A stretch of DNA of 64,000 nt from Pardosa pseudoannulata. Lineage: Eukaryota > Arthropoda > Arachnida > Araneae > Lycosidae. The notes under the pieces were generated by a model that worked only from the letters and a program-made list of their open reading frames with translations, was not told the origin of the DNA and made no database searches. Positions 36,301-47,059 of this stretch are shown one piece after another. Location of the stretch: positions 90,435,348-90,499,347 of the forward strand of contig CM063498.1 in NCBI GenBank assembly GCA_032207245.1. The letters run 5' to 3'. The translations under genes and the position numbers were made by a program. Each line of letters starts with the position of its first letter. The stretch's first letter is position 1.

Positions 36301-36757
36301 ACTTAATATTCAAAATTCTACAAACAGATGGTGTGTGATAATACATAGCCATTATTTTAATTCTATTCATGTATATCAGTTTTCAAAAATTTAACTACAC
36401 TACATTTCTTGATAAGGAAATGTAGTGTAGTTAAATCTGATAAATTAGAAACTGATAAATGAATGACTGAGAAACTGTTGTAGAATCTGATAAATTAGAA
36501 ACAAAATTAACATGAAAACCACTAAAACTTTCCTAAAATGCTTTTACACAAATATTTTCATTTGTGTATTATCAAATTTATAAGCATAAAATATTTTCAT
36601 TTGTGTATTATCAAATTTATAAGCATAATAAAATAGTGAAAATACAGAACTAGGATAGCTCATCTAAAAGAGTTTTGTAAAAGGAAACTTATCAGAATCC
36701 ATAAATTTATTTTCTGCTTTATCGATTTTCTTTCTTGAACTATTCATTCTAACTTAA

Positions 36758-36793
<36 letters not shown>

Positions 36794-39404
36794 TGAGATT
36801 TCTATTAAATTTACGTTTATAAAAATACAAATTTCATTTTTTAATCATCAGGTATATAAGTATTTTAAATTTAAAAACTCATTAAAATTTGATGTTAAAT
36901 TAGAAATATAAATGTTAAACTAGAAAATATGACTTTTAATATATACATGACAAATATATGTGTGTATAGTGTAAATTGAATACTACAGAAAATAAATTTG
37001 TTTGTATCTGATAGATGGCAGCACTACTTTATGACTACTTTAAGGCAAAAACATTTTATCTACTGATGAGAAATTAAATGTTGGAAAAGGGTTTAGTATC
37101 AAATTCAGGGGTGGGAAGATAACAATTATTAATTATATATAACCACCTAAAATTAATTTTAAAAAAAAATTAGAAGGAGTGTTAGGTGGTAGATAAAACT
37201 AGTCTTACGATCTCAAATTTGCAAAGTTTTGTATGGACGATGTTTCATTTAATAAAAGAGATAGGAAGAGAGACCATATTTGAAATTTGTTTAAAAATAA
37301 GGATCGCGATGTATTGAAAAATTTTAACAGCTAATCAGACAGCACCTGGTGATAATTCAACCAGATAATGAATAAAAAGTTTGTTTGCAAATGTATGTTT
37401 AATATAAAAAAATCGCAAACAACATAAGAAAGTTTAAAATTAAAGCTAATGTAAAATCATTTTAAATCAGTAATATATTAACAATGATAATGCCCATAGC
37501 GATTTCTATTTAAAACAACAGCAGCTTTGAATATGAAGATAAGAAAGATTTAAAATGAAAAGTAATATAAATCTGCTTAAGTTTCATAAACCATGCTATA
37601 CATACATTTTAAAAGAGAAATTTTTTTCAGTAGAAAAACCTGATTGCCTTTTTCAAAACGTGATGCCTCTATTTAAGACGTGTAAATACATGAAAAAATA
37701 TATTAACAGATCAACCTGCGAAATATGTAAAATAACATGGAATAAATATAACAGTAACTAAGTAAGTCATACAAAACAAGTAATTAAAAATACTCTGGAA
37801 ACATTATAATATCAGAAGCTTAAAGAATTCTCATAATCGCTCATAGTAAGAGAATAATTACATAGAAAAACTGTTTCTACCTGTAGAATATTTCTAAAAA
37901 CTTTTAAACTAATGAATATCTATATTATATAAATATATATTTATAATTTAATAAACAAAGAAATATTTTTTAGTCAAAACCAACGATTCCTTAAAAGTCA
38001 TTTATAGTTTACACAAAATAAAATTTAAAAAAAAAAAAAAAAATGGAGGTGTATTGTATCAATATTCGCTTTTCATACTCACATGAATTCTTACAGATCT
38101 TACAATAGTGACCAAGCTCGAATGAAAAGGTTTTATATAATTTCGTTTTTTATTACTTCTTTATACAAAATAAAGGAAGTATTGAAATCGCGAAAAATCG
38201 CAATGTTCAAATTTCAACAAAAATACTCATTTCAGCCAAGCCTGAATCAATTTTGGCAAGTTTCAGTGTTCTATTCAGTAGTTTGTATGTACGTACAAGG
38301 GAACTTTAATTAGGAAATTTTAAATATTGACAGCCCTTCATGACAGTATTTTGACTAGGTATGCCGGGACGTCTCTACATACGTATCTCGCATTACTCAA
38401 AAACGATTATCCGTAGGGTACTGACATTCTGTCGGAGTAGAAGTTTGTTCGGGGCTCCTTAGCTGTAAAGCTGTATCCCCCGTCGTGAGAATGATTTGTC
38501 TCTAGCAGGGTGAGCATCAGGAAATGGGTTTAACATTACTTGTACAGACAGTTTAATAAATTAGATTTACATTAAAGGTTAAAAAACAATAGGCCCTTGA
38601 TAGCAAATAAAAATCATAAAAGGGGGAAAGTACTTAGTAGAGTAGGAAGTTTAAAAAGGATAGAGAGATATTTTTGTAGATGCAAGCATCAAATTTTATA
38701 AAATTTTAAAAATTTTTTGGAGTTTTTTATAAGTAAAATTGTACTGACATTCAATATTTACAACTGTTATAACCCTTAGTTGTGCATTTCCCGTTTCAAT
38801 AGTAATTTATATTCTCGATAAATTTCAATTTAGCGTATCTAACCTGCCGGCCATAATTCAAAAACGGTTAGTCCTAAAATGCTGATATGTATGTGTGTAT
38901 GTATGTATGTGTGTGTGTGCGCATGGATATTGTATTTAGGACTGTTAAAAACCCAAATTGTGGAAGCAAAAGGCCAAAACCCTACGTGTTCATCTGACTT
39001 ACGTAAAATTGAAGAGTACTGAATAGGGAAGAGTAAAGATTATTTTCTGATACTTTTACTTTATATTTTAAATCGTTGCATTCTAATTGGTTTGGTTTAG
39101 AGCACTATAGTCTACTTTTTTCCTACACAGAACCTACTGTTTAAAAGCCAATTCCGATCACTTACGAACATTTATGCCAGTGGCGTGATTCAAACCCACG
39201 GACCGAAAGGCAAAATCATACCATCGGACAGCTCTTAAATTATATTTAATAAACTCTAATCCATTGGGTACGATATTCTTAACTAAGAATTTCCCCCTAA
39301 TTTTTTAAGGGTGAATTAAAGATCTGAATGCTCAAAGAGGAAGGGGGAGTCATCAAACATAACAATTAAGTATTTGGCATATTTGTGGGAGATTGACCAC
39401 CTTC

Positions 39405-39452
<48 letters not shown>

Positions 39453-42400
39453 TCATATAGAAGGTATGCAAGGCAAGTTAGGAGGCAAGTCATATTGTAT
39501 TCATCTAAAATGATTTCTGCAAAATATAAAATATCAGTTCCATAACTTTAATAAGAGATACTTTTAAAGGTTATCGTATACATATCTTCAGGCAGGTGAT
39601 AAATAAGCGTTCAGATCAATGCAAATTTAATATATTAAGAAGACATAGTACCTTTCAAACTGAAACGTCTCTATTAGAACTTATTTTTAATTCAATATAA
39701 AATAAAAAGTTCTGCTGTGTTTAGAAAAAAATTATTTCCTAGATTTTTAATAGGGGTCTAGCCTTATAAAAGATATTTGGTTATGGTCTGAGGAGTAGTA
39801 ATATATTTTAAAAATACACAAAACATATACACCAAATAAACAAAATAGAAATACTTGCAAAATAACTTTTGAAATTTGTAAATTATAAACTAACTTTTTA
39901 TAGCAAATAGAAGTTAATATTTTTATTCGGTGAACTTCAATTATTTTATTGCGAGCTCTATATTTTATTTTACAGAATAAGTATTTATTTAAAAAAATTC
40001 AATTTTTTAACACTTAAAAATTAGTTTAAAATGTTTGGTTTGGTTTGGAGAGCTACAGTCTACTGTTTTGCTCACGGAGGCTAATGAGACCAGTTTAAAA
40101 TGTTAGACACCTTTAAAGCTGTATTTTATAGAATAAAAAAGATATTAAATTTCAATTTTGATATAAAAATTAATTTTAACATATGTCAAAAGTTGTGTTG
40201 CGAATAAGTGAATTTAATTTTTTTTCATTTGGTGTATAATTTTGTTATTTTTAAAAAAGCACTACTTGAAATAACAGAACTAAATAATTATTTTTAAAGT
40301 TAGAGCATTATTAGAGAACATGTAGAAAATTCATTCTAAAAGAACATTTTAATTTGTGGTGAATAAAAAAAAAAAAAATGTTATAATGAGAATAAAGTCT
40401 GTAAAAGGTACTATGTCCGGTTTTAACACTTAAAGTCGCAAGACTAGATGCAGGTGTTAATAAACTAGGTGTTAGTGGTAGCAATAAATTATTTATCATT
40501 AAGGTTTGGTCCGGTGTGCTACGATCTACTTTTTTGCAATATGAGAGCAGATGAGACCAGGACCTACCGCTTAAAGCCAATTTCGAACGGCTACGAACAA
40601 CCATGCCACAGTGGGATTCTCGAACCCACGAACAACGGTACCGGAGATCAACGCTCTAACCACTCGGCTACCGTTCGGCAGAAAGAAAAGTTTTAAGAAA
40701 GATTGTGGGTAACGAGAATATTAAAGACACATGGAGGCATATATACAATAATGCACTATACAAGCTGTATACAGAGATTATAAGCAATTATATTAAACTG
40801 GCATATGACGGGATCAGTAAAATTTTTAATTTTTCAGAATTGTAAAGGTACCCTATGAGGCAGGTAAAAAAAAAAATGGTTTGTTTTTGGCTGAAAATTA
40901 TCTTTCTATTAAAATAATCGATTAAAATTATCACATACGTATCTATTATTTAAGCCAAATATGAAAGAAAATTATTTAAGCAATATCTGAGTTTAAGGAT
41001 AAAACGTATGGAAATCATACAAAAGATATTTAAATAACCTAAAATAAATGATTAAATGAGATAGTTAAAGGAATAACGTCGTAATGCTAGAAAAATTGTT
41101 ATTTTTACCTATTTATTATGTGATAAATTCATAAATTTAATAGCCTGCTCCTAAAATAGGGCTTGATATAATGGCATTAAACGCTCAAAAAGGGGGACGA
41201 GGTGGATTTCGAACGTTTTAAATATGACAGTATTTTTCGCTGTGACGCTTATTCATAGCAATTTATTTTAGAATCAGATCTACAGTTTACGAAAAGATAA
41301 ACTTTACTCGCTTTCAATTTTGCTAACCCTAACTGATCAAAAATCTAATATGGATGCTCTATCCATACCAGTTCCGACCGCTTCATAAATTCGAGGACGG
41401 ACAGACAGATAGCTTAGGCTATTATTACATTACGAAAAAAAAGTTTAAGTCATAAAAAGTTGAAAAAATAGTAAACATTTATTTTAAAAATAATAAAACA
41501 ATTTTGAAAATAATAAAACAACTTTAGGAATAAGAATTTAAAAGAAAAAGCAGAAAATATTAAATTAATTTGACATTTAGAAAAATTTAGCTGTGTCGGG
41601 GACAGAACCTTCAACCCGAGAAGAACGACGATCAAATGGGCAGACCCTCTACCGAACGTGCTAAGTCTACACATGACGAAGGAACTGATTAGAGTATTTG
41701 AGGGTGGAGTAAACATAGTCCAGTTTAAATATTACGCTCCGCCCTCGCTGCTCCCTCTTATTCTATACTAAATTCATATCAAGAATGAATTTAGTATAGA
41801 ATAAGAGGGAGAATAAGACTTGAAATAATAGCATTAAACGCTCGAAAATTGTGGATGGGGTGGATTTCGAACTCACTTTGAATTTTGCTAACCCTAACTC
41901 ATAAAAAATCCAATATGGATGCCTGTATCCATTCCAGGTACAACCGCTTCATAAATTTGTGGACAGACACCTTAGGCTATTATTATATAGGGGATTTAAA
42001 CGCACTAAATTTGCTAGACATATCTGCAGACCCCTTCCCTTTAAACAAACAGTCTTCAAATACAAATGAATTGGCACTAAAATTAGAGGCAGGCCCCAAC
42101 TAAACTAGGTTGACTGTATTGATGGGGGCTTTGAAAACACTAGGAGCGACCAACTGAAATACCCTGGCGAAAAGGAGAGCAGTAGGGAAGACGATTCTGA
42201 GGAAGGCCTTGGCCCACATAGGGCTGTCGATCCAATAAAGGTGAGTGACAGAGAGAAGGTTCTTCATTTAGTCGGATATTACCTAAAAAGGATCTATACT
42301 GTACGAACTAGCAAATACAAAATGGGGTTTTCTTTCTCATAGAGTAGTGGTTCGCCGTGGATGCTGACCCCAGAGTGGGGTCGCGAGAAAATTTTTCTCG

Positions 42401-42623
42401 CCTGCAAAATTTAAAGAAATGTTTTTGACAAAAAATAAAAGTATTTTATTCGACAAGTAAAGGGTAGCAGTAAAATAGTGAAATGAAATTATACTAGCCG
42501 CTGCGCGAATGGTCACTTATAGCTTTATATTTTCTTTTTCAAAACAACTTAATTGAAAGTGGCGTAAGTAAAAATATCATTACCTGTTATATATAATATT
42601 ATTAAGAGATAGACGGAACACAT

Positions 42624-42660
<37 letters not shown>

Positions 42661-43405
42661 CACACACACACACACATAACCATTGCTAAATTCTCTATAA
42701 GGCTGATTCTAAAACATCAAGACTAAAAAAACGCGAATATTTCACATGCAACAGAAGTTATTACAACGAAATTCAAGATACATCAAAGAAAATTGGGTAA
42801 ATATTTATGATCATTATTTAATTTTTCCATTTTTGTGTATCTAAACGTACAACGGATACATATAATTAAAAACATTTGATATATAAGATTAATATTTAAA
42901 GAATAGGACTGCTATTGACAGACGTGACAGCAAGTTGCGAACATCTGCTAATACTTACATCTGGTTGCTGTTACTATTCCTGCCTACTGGAGATTAGAAA
43001 TATCATCGATTTTGATGCCACATACTTACGCGTTATATATATATATATATATAATATATATATTATATATATATGAGAGAGAGAGAGAGAGAGCGTGCGT
43101 GCGCGTGTGTGTATGCGTGCGTGCGTGCGTGAGTGGTTGATTTAAAAATGGGGGTTAAGAATTATGCGAGTTATCATTAAAAATAGTTGGAATTTTAACG
43201 TTATAAATAAGAAGAGTAAAGAAGAAAATAGACAAAAAGATTTGTTTAGGTAAGCGACGCTTTTCTATGAAAAATTTTTGTTTGAACAGTTAATTTTGGT
43301 TATAAATATCTGAATGAAGAATAACTTTTTATTTTTTTTTAAGTTTTTTTCTATTATTGTTTATCTATAATCTATCTATCTATTATCTATCTTTAATCTA
43401 TATAT

Positions 43406-43468
<63 letters not shown>

Positions 43469-46218
43469 ATTTTTTGTGTTGTTTTGTTTTGTGGTTTTTT
43501 TTTTTTTTTTTTTATAAATTTTACGATTTTTATAGCTACTTGATTCTGATCGGCTACAAACATGATGAATGATTTTTTTACGAAGATATTTGAATATAAT
43601 ATTTTGAATATTTTTTTATTGAAGGTAAGAAAGTATGGGAATTGGGGAAAAAAATTTTTTAAAAAAAAAAATTTATTTAATTAATTAGGGTTACTTGGTT
43701 TTTAATGAGTATTATAAAGAAGGGAGTATTTTATTTTTAAGGTGATTTATGATATAGTTTGATATAATTATGCTCAATTGGGTCCTCGTATTATTTTGAA
43801 GCAAAGCAGAAAAAATTTTTTTATTATTGAATTATGGAGAAAAATTATGAACTTTTGTATGTAATATTTAACGAACAAAGGTTTATAAGAATATGAAAAA
43901 ATTAGAAATAGTTAATTTTACTAAAACTAATATTAACAAATATATAACTACATTTTTTTTTCTACCCAAGGGTCGTGACAGGATGTTTGTTATACAAAAT
44001 AAAGGGTGGGTTAAGGTGTGGAATCCAAATAGTTTGCGCACAAAACAATTTCCACAAGTCCTTATTATTTCGCTAAATTTATTATTTAATTGGTTGTTGG
44101 CTATCAAATCTTAAGAGAGAATTGCTAAATTCTGCGAAACAACGAGATTTGACACATCTTTAGACTTAATACTTTAATTAGACAAAAAACAATCCCCTAA
44201 TGAAAAAAAAAAGCTGTAACAGATTAAATGGAAGAAATCTCATTCATATCAGCTGCATCCTTATTTTTATAAAAGACGGACTTTTATCTCAGTCATTGCT
44301 TGAAACGAATATGCATTGCTCTTTACTCCCCCCCTCCATTTTATACATAGTGATTAATTATACACGAGTACTGAACTGTAGCTGCGAGGCTACATCAAAC
44401 CACAGTGAAATGGAAAGCAGGTCATACGATCTATGGTGTGCTTACTGATGCATGTGTGGAACACGTGTTTATAGATACAAAAGCATAAAAATGTTCTTGA
44501 ATGGAGTCAGTTAGGTTCTTCGTGGTAGTAATCCTTCCCCTGTAACCTAGATTATTTAAGGTAGGCGTGATAAAATTAATTCTACCACTCAGGCTATCCA
44601 TTTATATTTACGCATTTTTACTTCCTTGTACAAAATAAAAGGAGGTATTGTAATCACGAAAAATTGCTGCGATCAAATTTCAACAGACACAATCATTTAA
44701 AGCAAGACTGAATAAATTTCGGCAAGTTGCAGTATTACATCCGCATGTGCAGGGATAGTTTTAACTTTGAAATGTTAAATATCCATTTTGACTACTCCAG
44801 AACTAGTTTTAACTAGTTTCCTCTTGACGTTTCTGTGTACGTATAGCGCATAACTCGAAAACAATTAGCCATAGAAGGTCGAAAATTTGTATTTAGGCCT
44901 GTTATAGCGTTAAGTCGTGCATCCTCCATTTTGATTGCAATCTGAATTCAATATAAGAAAAAATTTTAATGACAAATATTAACATTGAAAGACATCACTA
45001 AAAATCAGTTCGCTAAAGACGAATGAAATTTTGCCAGGGATGGATTGTTTATCTATATATTGTCAAATATGCTTTAAGTACCGCGATAACAATATTAAAA
45101 TTCTGCTTTGCCGATATATCACCAGTCAGCAATGCCGTTTTTGCTCCGCGCGACATCATGGATCGCCAAAAAAACATACTTAATATTCCGCATATTTCAA
45201 TATAAAGTGATATTTTTTCAAGTTATTATACTCGTTTATTATGTATTTATCCACGTACTTGATACAAATACAAGCCAGAAAATTTGCTTTTAAAGATTAT
45301 CGTCTTCGTACAGGTCTTCAGTAATATAACAGAATAATATTCTGATAACAAAGCACTCGGACCAAGACCGGAAATTCCACTGTTAGCAGATGGACTCGAT
45401 TGTTCTTTCCTGCATATGTAAAGTATCTGCACAAATTATATATATATATATAATATTTATTAAGTGTTAAAATGAATTACTCCTAAAAAGTTGTTTTTAC
45501 CTTTCAGAAATCCTAATTTTTAGAATCAAATTGTATTCAAAAAATTTAATTACCAAGAATAAAAAGAAAGGTTTGGAATGAGTGAAAGCTGGGCTATTCA
45601 AAATTAATAATATCTGAAATAGTAATGTAAAAAATAGTAATACACCCTACTACTTTAAAAGTATTATCGCGATATATCAATGATATTAATAACAGTTTGG
45701 GAATATATATCGCTATATTAAATTTCTGATATCGTACAGCCCTAAACCTTGTATTAAAGACTATTATAACATTCAGTTGTGTTCTTTTTAATAGCATAAC
45801 GAAAATTTCAACATAATATATAACAGTACTGTAGGCATCACTGAAAAACGCTTAGCCGTAAAATGTTGAAATTTAAATTTAGGACAGTTAGAATGCGTAG
45901 ACAATGAAATACCTCAATATAATGTGAATTAACACTGTAGGGTTTGGTATAACTAACGATTAACTGTAAAATATTGAAATTTTATATTTAGGACTATTAC
46001 AAAATCGGGTCGAACTCCATTTCTTTTGATTGCAATCTGTACTTTACACCTAACAAAAATTTCAATATATTAACGAGGTGGGGCACAACTCAAAATGTCA
46101 TGTCTATGATGTCAACATCAGATATTTTTGACATAATAATAATACAGAAAATCCATAGTAAATCAATCAATCCACTTTACCTGGTAATATGTTTGATCTT
46201 AACATTAGGAGGAGCCAT
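30207..46218 (-). CDS. CdGAPr: CdGAPr / ARHGAP32-33-like PX-SH3 RhoGAP, N-terminal part (partial gene, five exons)
   Basis: Joining minus-strand exons 46218-46181, 36200-36110, 35655-35392, 32514-32419 and 30329-30207 gives an open frame of 204 codons, with GT-AG borders and matching phases at every junction. Order along the protein: a short Ser-rich N-terminus (residues 1-22), the motif FPKLDECAHFHYENVELG leading into a PX domain (about 31-163, with RRSYKNF at 89-95), a linker containing TDEVAINTPAVAAAYVV, and the start of an SH3 domain (VPYSAQATDEISF, about 191-203). This order and these motifs match the PX-SH3-RhoGAP proteins Drosophila CdGAPr and vertebrate ARHGAP32/33. Members of that family stimulate GTP hydrolysis by Cdc42/Rac-type GTPases at membranes and the actin cytoskeleton. 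The rest of the SH3, the RhoGAP domain and the long C-terminal tail lie beyond the left edge, so GAP activity is inferred from family membership. Introns in the window range from about 0.45 to 10 kb, plus one longer than 30 kb. Confidence 0.93.
30330..32418 (-). other. CdGAPr intron between exons D and E
   Basis: About 2.1 kb of AT-rich sequence between a GTAAAAC donor and a TTTTGGTTAG acceptor. The only recognisable insert is the SINE at 30679-30849. The rest holds nothing I can name. Confidence 0.85.
30679..30849 (-). mobile_element. tRNA-derived SINE copy in the intron between exons D and E
   Basis: Minus-strand copy (GGTTGGTTGGTTTTGAGGAC..CCTATCGTTCGGCT). TATTTACA at 30671-30678 recurs at 30850-30857, a likely target duplication. 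It has the same orientation as the gene. Confidence 0.85.
32419..32514 (-). CDS. CdGAPr: CdGAPr exon D: C-terminal helices of the PX domain (residues 132-163)
   Basis: The exon is 96 nt (32 codons, phase 0), with acceptor TATTATAG and donor GTAAAAC. It encodes ENIRTLLSEYLERFSQLAGS followed by LINCGPVLNWFE. The R.LL..YL.R.S.L..S......VL.W.E pattern is the last helical part of PX domains in ARHGAP32/33-type proteins and leads directly into the SH3 linker. It is too short to be found by ORF length, but it is supported by phase and family match. Confidence 0.93.
33994..35170. mobile_element. hAT-like MITE of about 1.2 kb
   Basis: Ends CATGGTTCCCAC and GACCATGGGAACCCTG are inverted complements. 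Their inner flanks repeat AAGCACTTTTCAATGACTTT in opposite orientations. Related CATGACTTTCCATG families occur at 14146 and 56832. No transposase is recognisable. The target duplication is unclear (T-rich flanks). Confidence 0.75.
34639..34806. repeat. 84-bp tandem duplication inside the MITE
   Basis: 34639-34722 and 34723-34806 match closely (TCTGCCGCCATCGGC..AAGCC..CATAGTG). The unit is much more GC-rich than the host intron. Confidence 0.9.
35392..35655 (-). CDS. CdGAPr: CdGAPr exon C: core of the PX domain (residues 44-131)
   Basis: The exon is 264 nt (88 codons, phase 0 at both ends), with acceptor ATTTTTAG and donor GTATTG. It begins VLLCDKTSES and carries the PX core: the strand LCFLITVIS, then RKWMVRRSYKNFMFLD, a helix, and DRKYSLLKELPNL. 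The RRSY element is where canonical PX domains place the Arg-(Tyr/Phe) pair of the phosphoinositide pocket. The PX domains of this family are atypical, so lipid specificity cannot be read from it. The exon ends in an acidic stretch, EEFDNDDFE. Confidence 0.95.
35656..36109 (-). other. CdGAPr intron between exons B and C
   Basis: A 454-bp intron, the shortest in the gene, with donor GTATGT and acceptor TTTTTAG. It is AT-rich with no repeat that I recognise. Confidence 0.88.
36110..36200 (-). CDS. CdGAPr: CdGAPr exon B: N-terminal motif and first PX strand (residues 13-43)
   Basis: The exon is 91 nt, with acceptor TTTTATAG and donor GTATGT. After completing Arg13 it encodes SPSSSGDTRFPKLDECAHF and HYENVELGPIK. 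The FPKL.ECAHFHYENVELG block is a signature of the ARHGAP32/33 and CdGAPr family just ahead of the PX domain. It ends in phase 0, matching exon C. Confidence 0.93.
36389..36436. repeat. Perfect 20-bp inverted repeat
   Basis: ATTTAACTACACTACATTTC, an 8-nt loop TTGATAAG, then its exact complement. It lies 189 bp upstream of exon B on the transcribed strand. Confidence 0.9.
36551..36628. repeat. Perfect 39-bp tandem duplication
   Basis: Two adjacent identical units starting AATATTTTCATTTGTG (36551-36589, 36590-36628). Confidence 0.95.
36758..36793. repeat. (AAT)12 microsatellite
   Basis: Uninterrupted AAT trinucleotides. Confidence 0.95.
38133..39010. repeat. Dispersed repeat family with ACTTC.TT / AAGGAAGT start (copy 1)
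   Basis: Begins with the foldback ACTTCTTTATACAAAATAAAGG, followed by ATCGCGAAAAATCGC and CAAATTTCAAC. Later parts repeat modules such as CTCAAAAACG..TTA and TTTAGGACTGTTA. The segment 38340-38520 (ACGTATCTCGCATTACTC) also belongs. Related copies lie at 44612 and 45800. Confidence 0.6.
39088..39232 (-). mobile_element. tRNA-derived SINE copy, internally deleted
   Basis: Minus-strand copy: TTGGTTTGGTTTAGAGCAC, AAAGCCAATTCCGATCAC and a decayed B box. It lacks part of the body (the TAATGAGACC block). Confidence 0.8.
39411..39447. repeat. Poly(A) run of 37
   Basis: Pure A homopolymer. The AAGCAAGTCATAT that follows is repeated about 37 bp later. Confidence 0.95.
40036..40091 (-). mobile_element. 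Truncated SINE insertion with 13-bp target duplication
   Basis: Only the 3' tail of the SINE is present (TTGGTTTGG..GCTACAGTCTACTG..TAATGAGACC). It is bordered by perfect AGTTTAAAATGTT copies at 40023-40035 and 40092-40104. This is the expected result of 5'-truncated target-primed insertion. Confidence 0.93.
40502..40680 (-). mobile_element. tRNA-derived SINE copy
   Basis: Minus-strand, nearly full length: GGTTTGGTCCGGTGTGCTAC through CTCGGCTACCGTTCGGC, with a B box carrying one insertion (TTCTCGAACCC). Confidence 0.9.
40801..41994 (-). mobile_element. Minus-strand Helitron cluster with two 5' modules and a damaged 3' end
   Basis: Read on the minus strand it starts A|TCCCCTATATAATAATAGCC at 41994. 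A second, eroded 5' module begins near 41432 (TAATGTAATAATAGCCTAAG). The tail CAGCCAAAAACAAACC..ACCTGCCTCATA..ACTGATCCCGTCATATG matches the 3' part of 12960-14012. The second half of the terminal palindrome and the CTAG are missing. A strong internal hairpin lies at 41751-41811. Confidence 0.78.
41751..41811. repeat. Perfect 27-bp inverted repeat with 7-nt loop
   Basis: Arms 41751-41777 and 41785-41811 are exact complements (CTCCCTCTTATTCTATAC..ATTCAT), loop ATCAAGA. It sits inside the first Helitron module of the minus-strand cluster. The arms are longer and cleaner than the surrounding decay would predict. Confidence 0.95.
42625..42677. repeat. (TA)n-(CA)n microsatellite
   Basis: TA run followed by ACATACACACACACACA. 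Confidence 0.9.
43033..43136. repeat. Compound (TA)n-(GA)n-(GC/GT)n microsatellite
   Basis: TA array with an internal phase break (ATAATATATATATTATAT, self-complementary), then (GA)n, then GCGTGCGTGC/GTGTGT units. Confidence 0.92.
43408..43465. repeat. (TA)n microsatellite
   Basis: TA array preceded by CTAT units and followed by a T-rich stretch that includes a run of over 20 T. Confidence 0.9.
44612..44960. repeat. Dispersed repeat family, ACTTCCTTG start (copy 2)
   Basis: TACTTCCTTGTACAAAATAA followed by GGAGGTATTG, ATCACGAAAAATTGC, CAAATTTCAACA and GCGCATAACTCGAAAAC. It aligns with 38133 onwards. Confidence 0.65.
45035..45744. mobile_element. hAT-like MITE, TAGGGCTGG family (copy 2)
   Basis: Begins CAGGGATGG and ends TACAGCCCTA. 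It aligns with 5146-5822 in the same orientation. Possible decayed 8-bp duplication AATTTTGC / AACCTTGT. Confidence 0.8.
45800..46070. repeat. Dispersed repeat family fragment (copy 3)
   Basis: Carries AAAAACGCTTAGCCGTAAAA, TTTAGGACAGTTAGAA and a second set (CGATTAACTGTAAAATATTG, TTTAGGACTATTACAA). These are modules of the family at 38133 and 44612. It ends about 110 bp before exon A. Confidence 0.6.
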
Positions 46219-46272
46219 CAGCAGATTGTAGAACTATCGAGTCATTACAGTTTTTGAAGACGAGACCAGAAT
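46181..46272 (-). CDS. CdGAPr: CdGAPr exon A: 5' UTR end plus start codon (codons 1-12 and two bases of 13)
   Basis: A TTTTCAG acceptor (AG at 46273-46274) precedes the exon and a GTAAAG donor follows it. The ATG at 46218-46216 opens MAPPNVKIKHIT and ends in AG, which joins exon B's first G to make Arg13. The 54 exon bases before the ATG are in frame and contain TAG (46236-46234), so translation cannot start earlier in this exon. Base +4 of the start is G. Because the exon begins with an acceptor, an untranslated exon should lie upstream. The fit of phase and reading frame with exon B, about 10 kb away, is the main support. Few residues are coded here, so an alternative first exon is possible. 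Confidence 0.82.
46219..46272 (-). promoter_or_regulatory. 5' UTR segment with an in-frame three-codon upstream ORF
   Basis: The spliced leader just ahead of the CdGAPr start contains ATG ACT CGA TAG (46245-46234), in the same frame as the main ORF and 15 nt before it. Such minimal uORFs can reduce initiation at the main ATG. That it does so here is inference. Confidence 0.5.
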
Positions 46273-46607
46273 CTGAAAAGAAAGATTTAAATGTTTAAAT
46301 AAGTTTTCTCGTATAAATATAAGAAAATAAATACTTTAAAAAATAACTCAATTCCATTAATCTCTACTATTTGATAAATATCTGATATTTGAGATTCAAG
46401 AAAACTGGTGAACCGTAATTGTCTTCCTGAATTTAAAGCATGATTTAGAATAAAGGCACCTTCCGAATTAAAAACAACCCTTTAATATAATTTTTTTAAT
46501 CATAGACTAAAAGCCTGATCATTTTAGAATAAATATGTTCAAGTTGTTTTATTCTTAACTTTGTAAATTATTAGTTTTGTTTAAAGATATTTTTAAACGA
46601 GCATTAA

Positions 46608-46611
46608 ACAT

Positions 46612-46662
<51 letters not shown>

Positions 46663-46681
46663 CATATATATACACACACAT
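46608..46681. repeat. (TA)n microsatellite with ACATATA variants
   Basis: TA array ending in ACACACACA. Confidence 0.9.
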
Positions 46682-46970
46682 CAAAATAGGAAGAACATGA
46701 AATTTACTTATTATAAATTTTATGATACATAAAGTAAGAACTAAATTTTATATCAAACTAAACTTAAAAATATGTTTTTTATGCAGTAAACGTCAATAAA
46801 ATTAATACAATCAACATATTTTATTTTACAGCATGACAAACACTAAAACACTAATGAATACTCTTTCATTTTATAATTGTTGAATTGTTTAAGAGTGTTT
46901 AAGAACAAAAATGATATTAAGTTTCAATTTGACACAAAACAATGCATCTGATTATACAGATACACCCCCC

Positions 46971-46987
46971 TTATCTATCTATCTATA

Positions 46988-47047
<60 letters not shown>

Positions 47048-47059
47048 TACATACATACA
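46971..47059. repeat. (CTAT)n-(TA)n-(ACAT)n microsatellite
   Basis: CTAT units, a TA array and GTACATACATACATACA, directly abutting the solo LTR at 47060. Confidence 0.9.

Larger units (their letters stand above)
36201..46180 (-). other. CdGAPr intron between exons A and B (about 10 kb)
   Basis: It contains a 20-bp perfect hairpin, an (AAT)n tract, three SINE copies, a minus-strand Helitron cluster, a dispersed repeat family and a hAT-like MITE, all listed separately. The gaps 36794-38132, 39448-40022, 42000-42620 and 43470-44600 show only AT-rich sequence and short ORFs without recognisable motifs. Confidence 0.78.

Noticed and set aside
42100..42280. Segment resembling the 3' end of a LINE (GAGGAAGGCCTTGGCCCACA)
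   Set aside because: The likeness is to one short motif only, with no reverse-transcriptase remnant or target duplication.
43883..44114. Overlapping 70-codon frames on both strands
   Set aside because: Composition is AT-driven and no motif is recognisable on either strand.
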